14,885 bases of DNA from Acidimicrobiales bacterium (GTDB lineage Bacteria; Actinomycetota; Acidimicrobiia; Acidimicrobiales; Acidimicrobilacustridaceae). Positions 14,610 to 14,885 of the stretch are shown here, in pieces (the first letter of the stretch is position 1; each line of letters starts with the position of its first letter). Location: contig JALRFT010000140.1 in assembly GCA_023261915.1 (NCBI GenBank), positions 1-14,885 on the forward strand, read 5' to 3'. The translations under genes were made by a program, and so were the position numbers. The notes under the pieces were generated by a model, which had not been told where the DNA came from, made no database searches, and saw nothing but the letters and a program-made list of their open reading frames with translations.

Positions 14610-14885
14610 CACGCACCTCCGGGAGCAGGGATGCCGACCGGCACGCCGGCGGCGAGGTTGCGTTCCAGTGCCTCACGATTGGCGTCGGTGCCGACGGGGT
14701 ACCAGCAGCGCCACGAGTGGCCCGACACGGGATCGGTCTCGAGGGGCGGACGCTCGACGACGCACCGCGGCTGGACGTAGCGACAGCGCGGAGCGAAGTT
14801 GCAACCCGGGGGCGGCGTCAGGAGGTTCGGGGGTCGACCCGGGATGGCCTCCAGCCGGGTGTGGCTCGGCTGCTCGAGCCGGGGG
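14609..14885 (-). CDS. C-terminal tail of an OppD/DppD-type ATP-binding protein (partial)
   Basis: An open minus-strand frame enters from the right edge and ends with TGA at 14611-14609. It has no start in the window. The last 91 residues read RLEAIPGRPPNLLTPPPGC, then FAPRC, QPRCVVERPPL and RCWYPVGTDANREALERN. This is the characteristic end of OppD/DppD-type ATPases (oligopeptide-transporter C-terminal domain), with four cysteines spaced as in that family. The catalytic half lies outside the window. It precedes the OppF-type gene with a one-base stop-start overlap. The two paralogous ATPases would form the heterodimeric engine of one importer. Confidence 0.85.
   Translation of the reverse strand, partial: PRLEQPSHTRLEAIPGRPPNLLTPPPGCNFAPRCRYVQPRCVVERPPLETDPVSGHSWRCWYPVGTDANREALERNLAAGVPVGIPAPGGA
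14613..14622 (-). promoter_or_regulatory. Ribosome-binding site deciding the OppF-type start
   Basis: GGAGGT occurs inside the last codons of the upstream ATPase gene (reading CCGGAGGTGC) and lies 5 nt before ATG 14609. It is the strongest Shine-Dalgarno match in the window and rules against GTG 14612. Confidence 0.7.

Noticed and set aside
1..14885. CRISPR array, tRNA or rRNA gene, insertion sequence, prophage or toxin-antitoxin pair
   Set aside because: No regularly spaced repeats, no tRNA- or rRNA-like sequence noticed, and no transposase, integrase or toxin family among the supported frames. Reading by eye could miss a degenerate tRNA.

Overview
The window looks like a chromosomal stretch from a high-GC actinobacterium. 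The best guess is an Acidimicrobiia-type lineage (order level uncertain). The reasons are GC-rich codon use, an N-terminal PGWWQASDGKYYPPE motif typical of membrane proteins in that class, GTG starts, several starts that look leaderless (TANNNT hexamer 6-8 nt before the start codon), and an AftD-type arabinofuranosyltransferase. No rRNA, tRNA, CRISPR array, transposase, integrase or phage gene was seen. Coding density is high; no gene-free stretch exceeds about 120 bases.

Left part (1-3079). A gene apparently begins at 31 on the minus strand and runs off the left edge. A strong hairpin (71-109) lies between it and a 240-aa multi-pass membrane protein (126-848, minus). Next come a 92-aa two-helix membrane protein (955-1233, minus) and a zinc-independent NADPH:quinone oxidoreductase-like enzyme (1353-2336, minus). 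A 53-bp gap then separates it from a divergent 5'(3')-deoxyribonucleotidase-like HAD phosphatase (2390-3079, plus). Both divergent genes have a TANNNT hexamer exactly 6 nt before the start codon.

Central part (3059-13099). This is the main feature: five genes for building a cell-envelope glycan, in two divergent transcription units that meet near 10284-10400. The minus unit encodes a UDP-galactopyranose mutase/protoporphyrinogen-oxidase-like flavoprotein (8733-10283), a GT4 glycosyltransferase (7533-8714) and a 1494-aa AftD-like membrane arabinofuranosyltransferase (3059-7543). The plus unit encodes a GT39/ArnT-like GT-C enzyme (10401-11978), which is stop-start coupled to a PIG-V/Gpi18-like mannosyltransferase (11978-13099). 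Likely roles: the GT4 enzyme and flavoprotein act in the cytoplasm, and the three polytopic GT-C enzymes use polyprenyl-phosphate sugars on the outer face of the membrane. The glycan itself cannot be read from the sequence. A perfect 24-bp palindrome (8165-8188) lies inside the GT4 gene.

Right part (13107-14885, all minus). A small single-domain cyclophilin follows two ATPase genes of an oligopeptide/dipeptide ABC importer. The dppF/oppF-like gene is complete. Only the C-terminal tail of the dppD/oppD-like gene is present, running off the right edge. The two ATPase genes overlap by one base.
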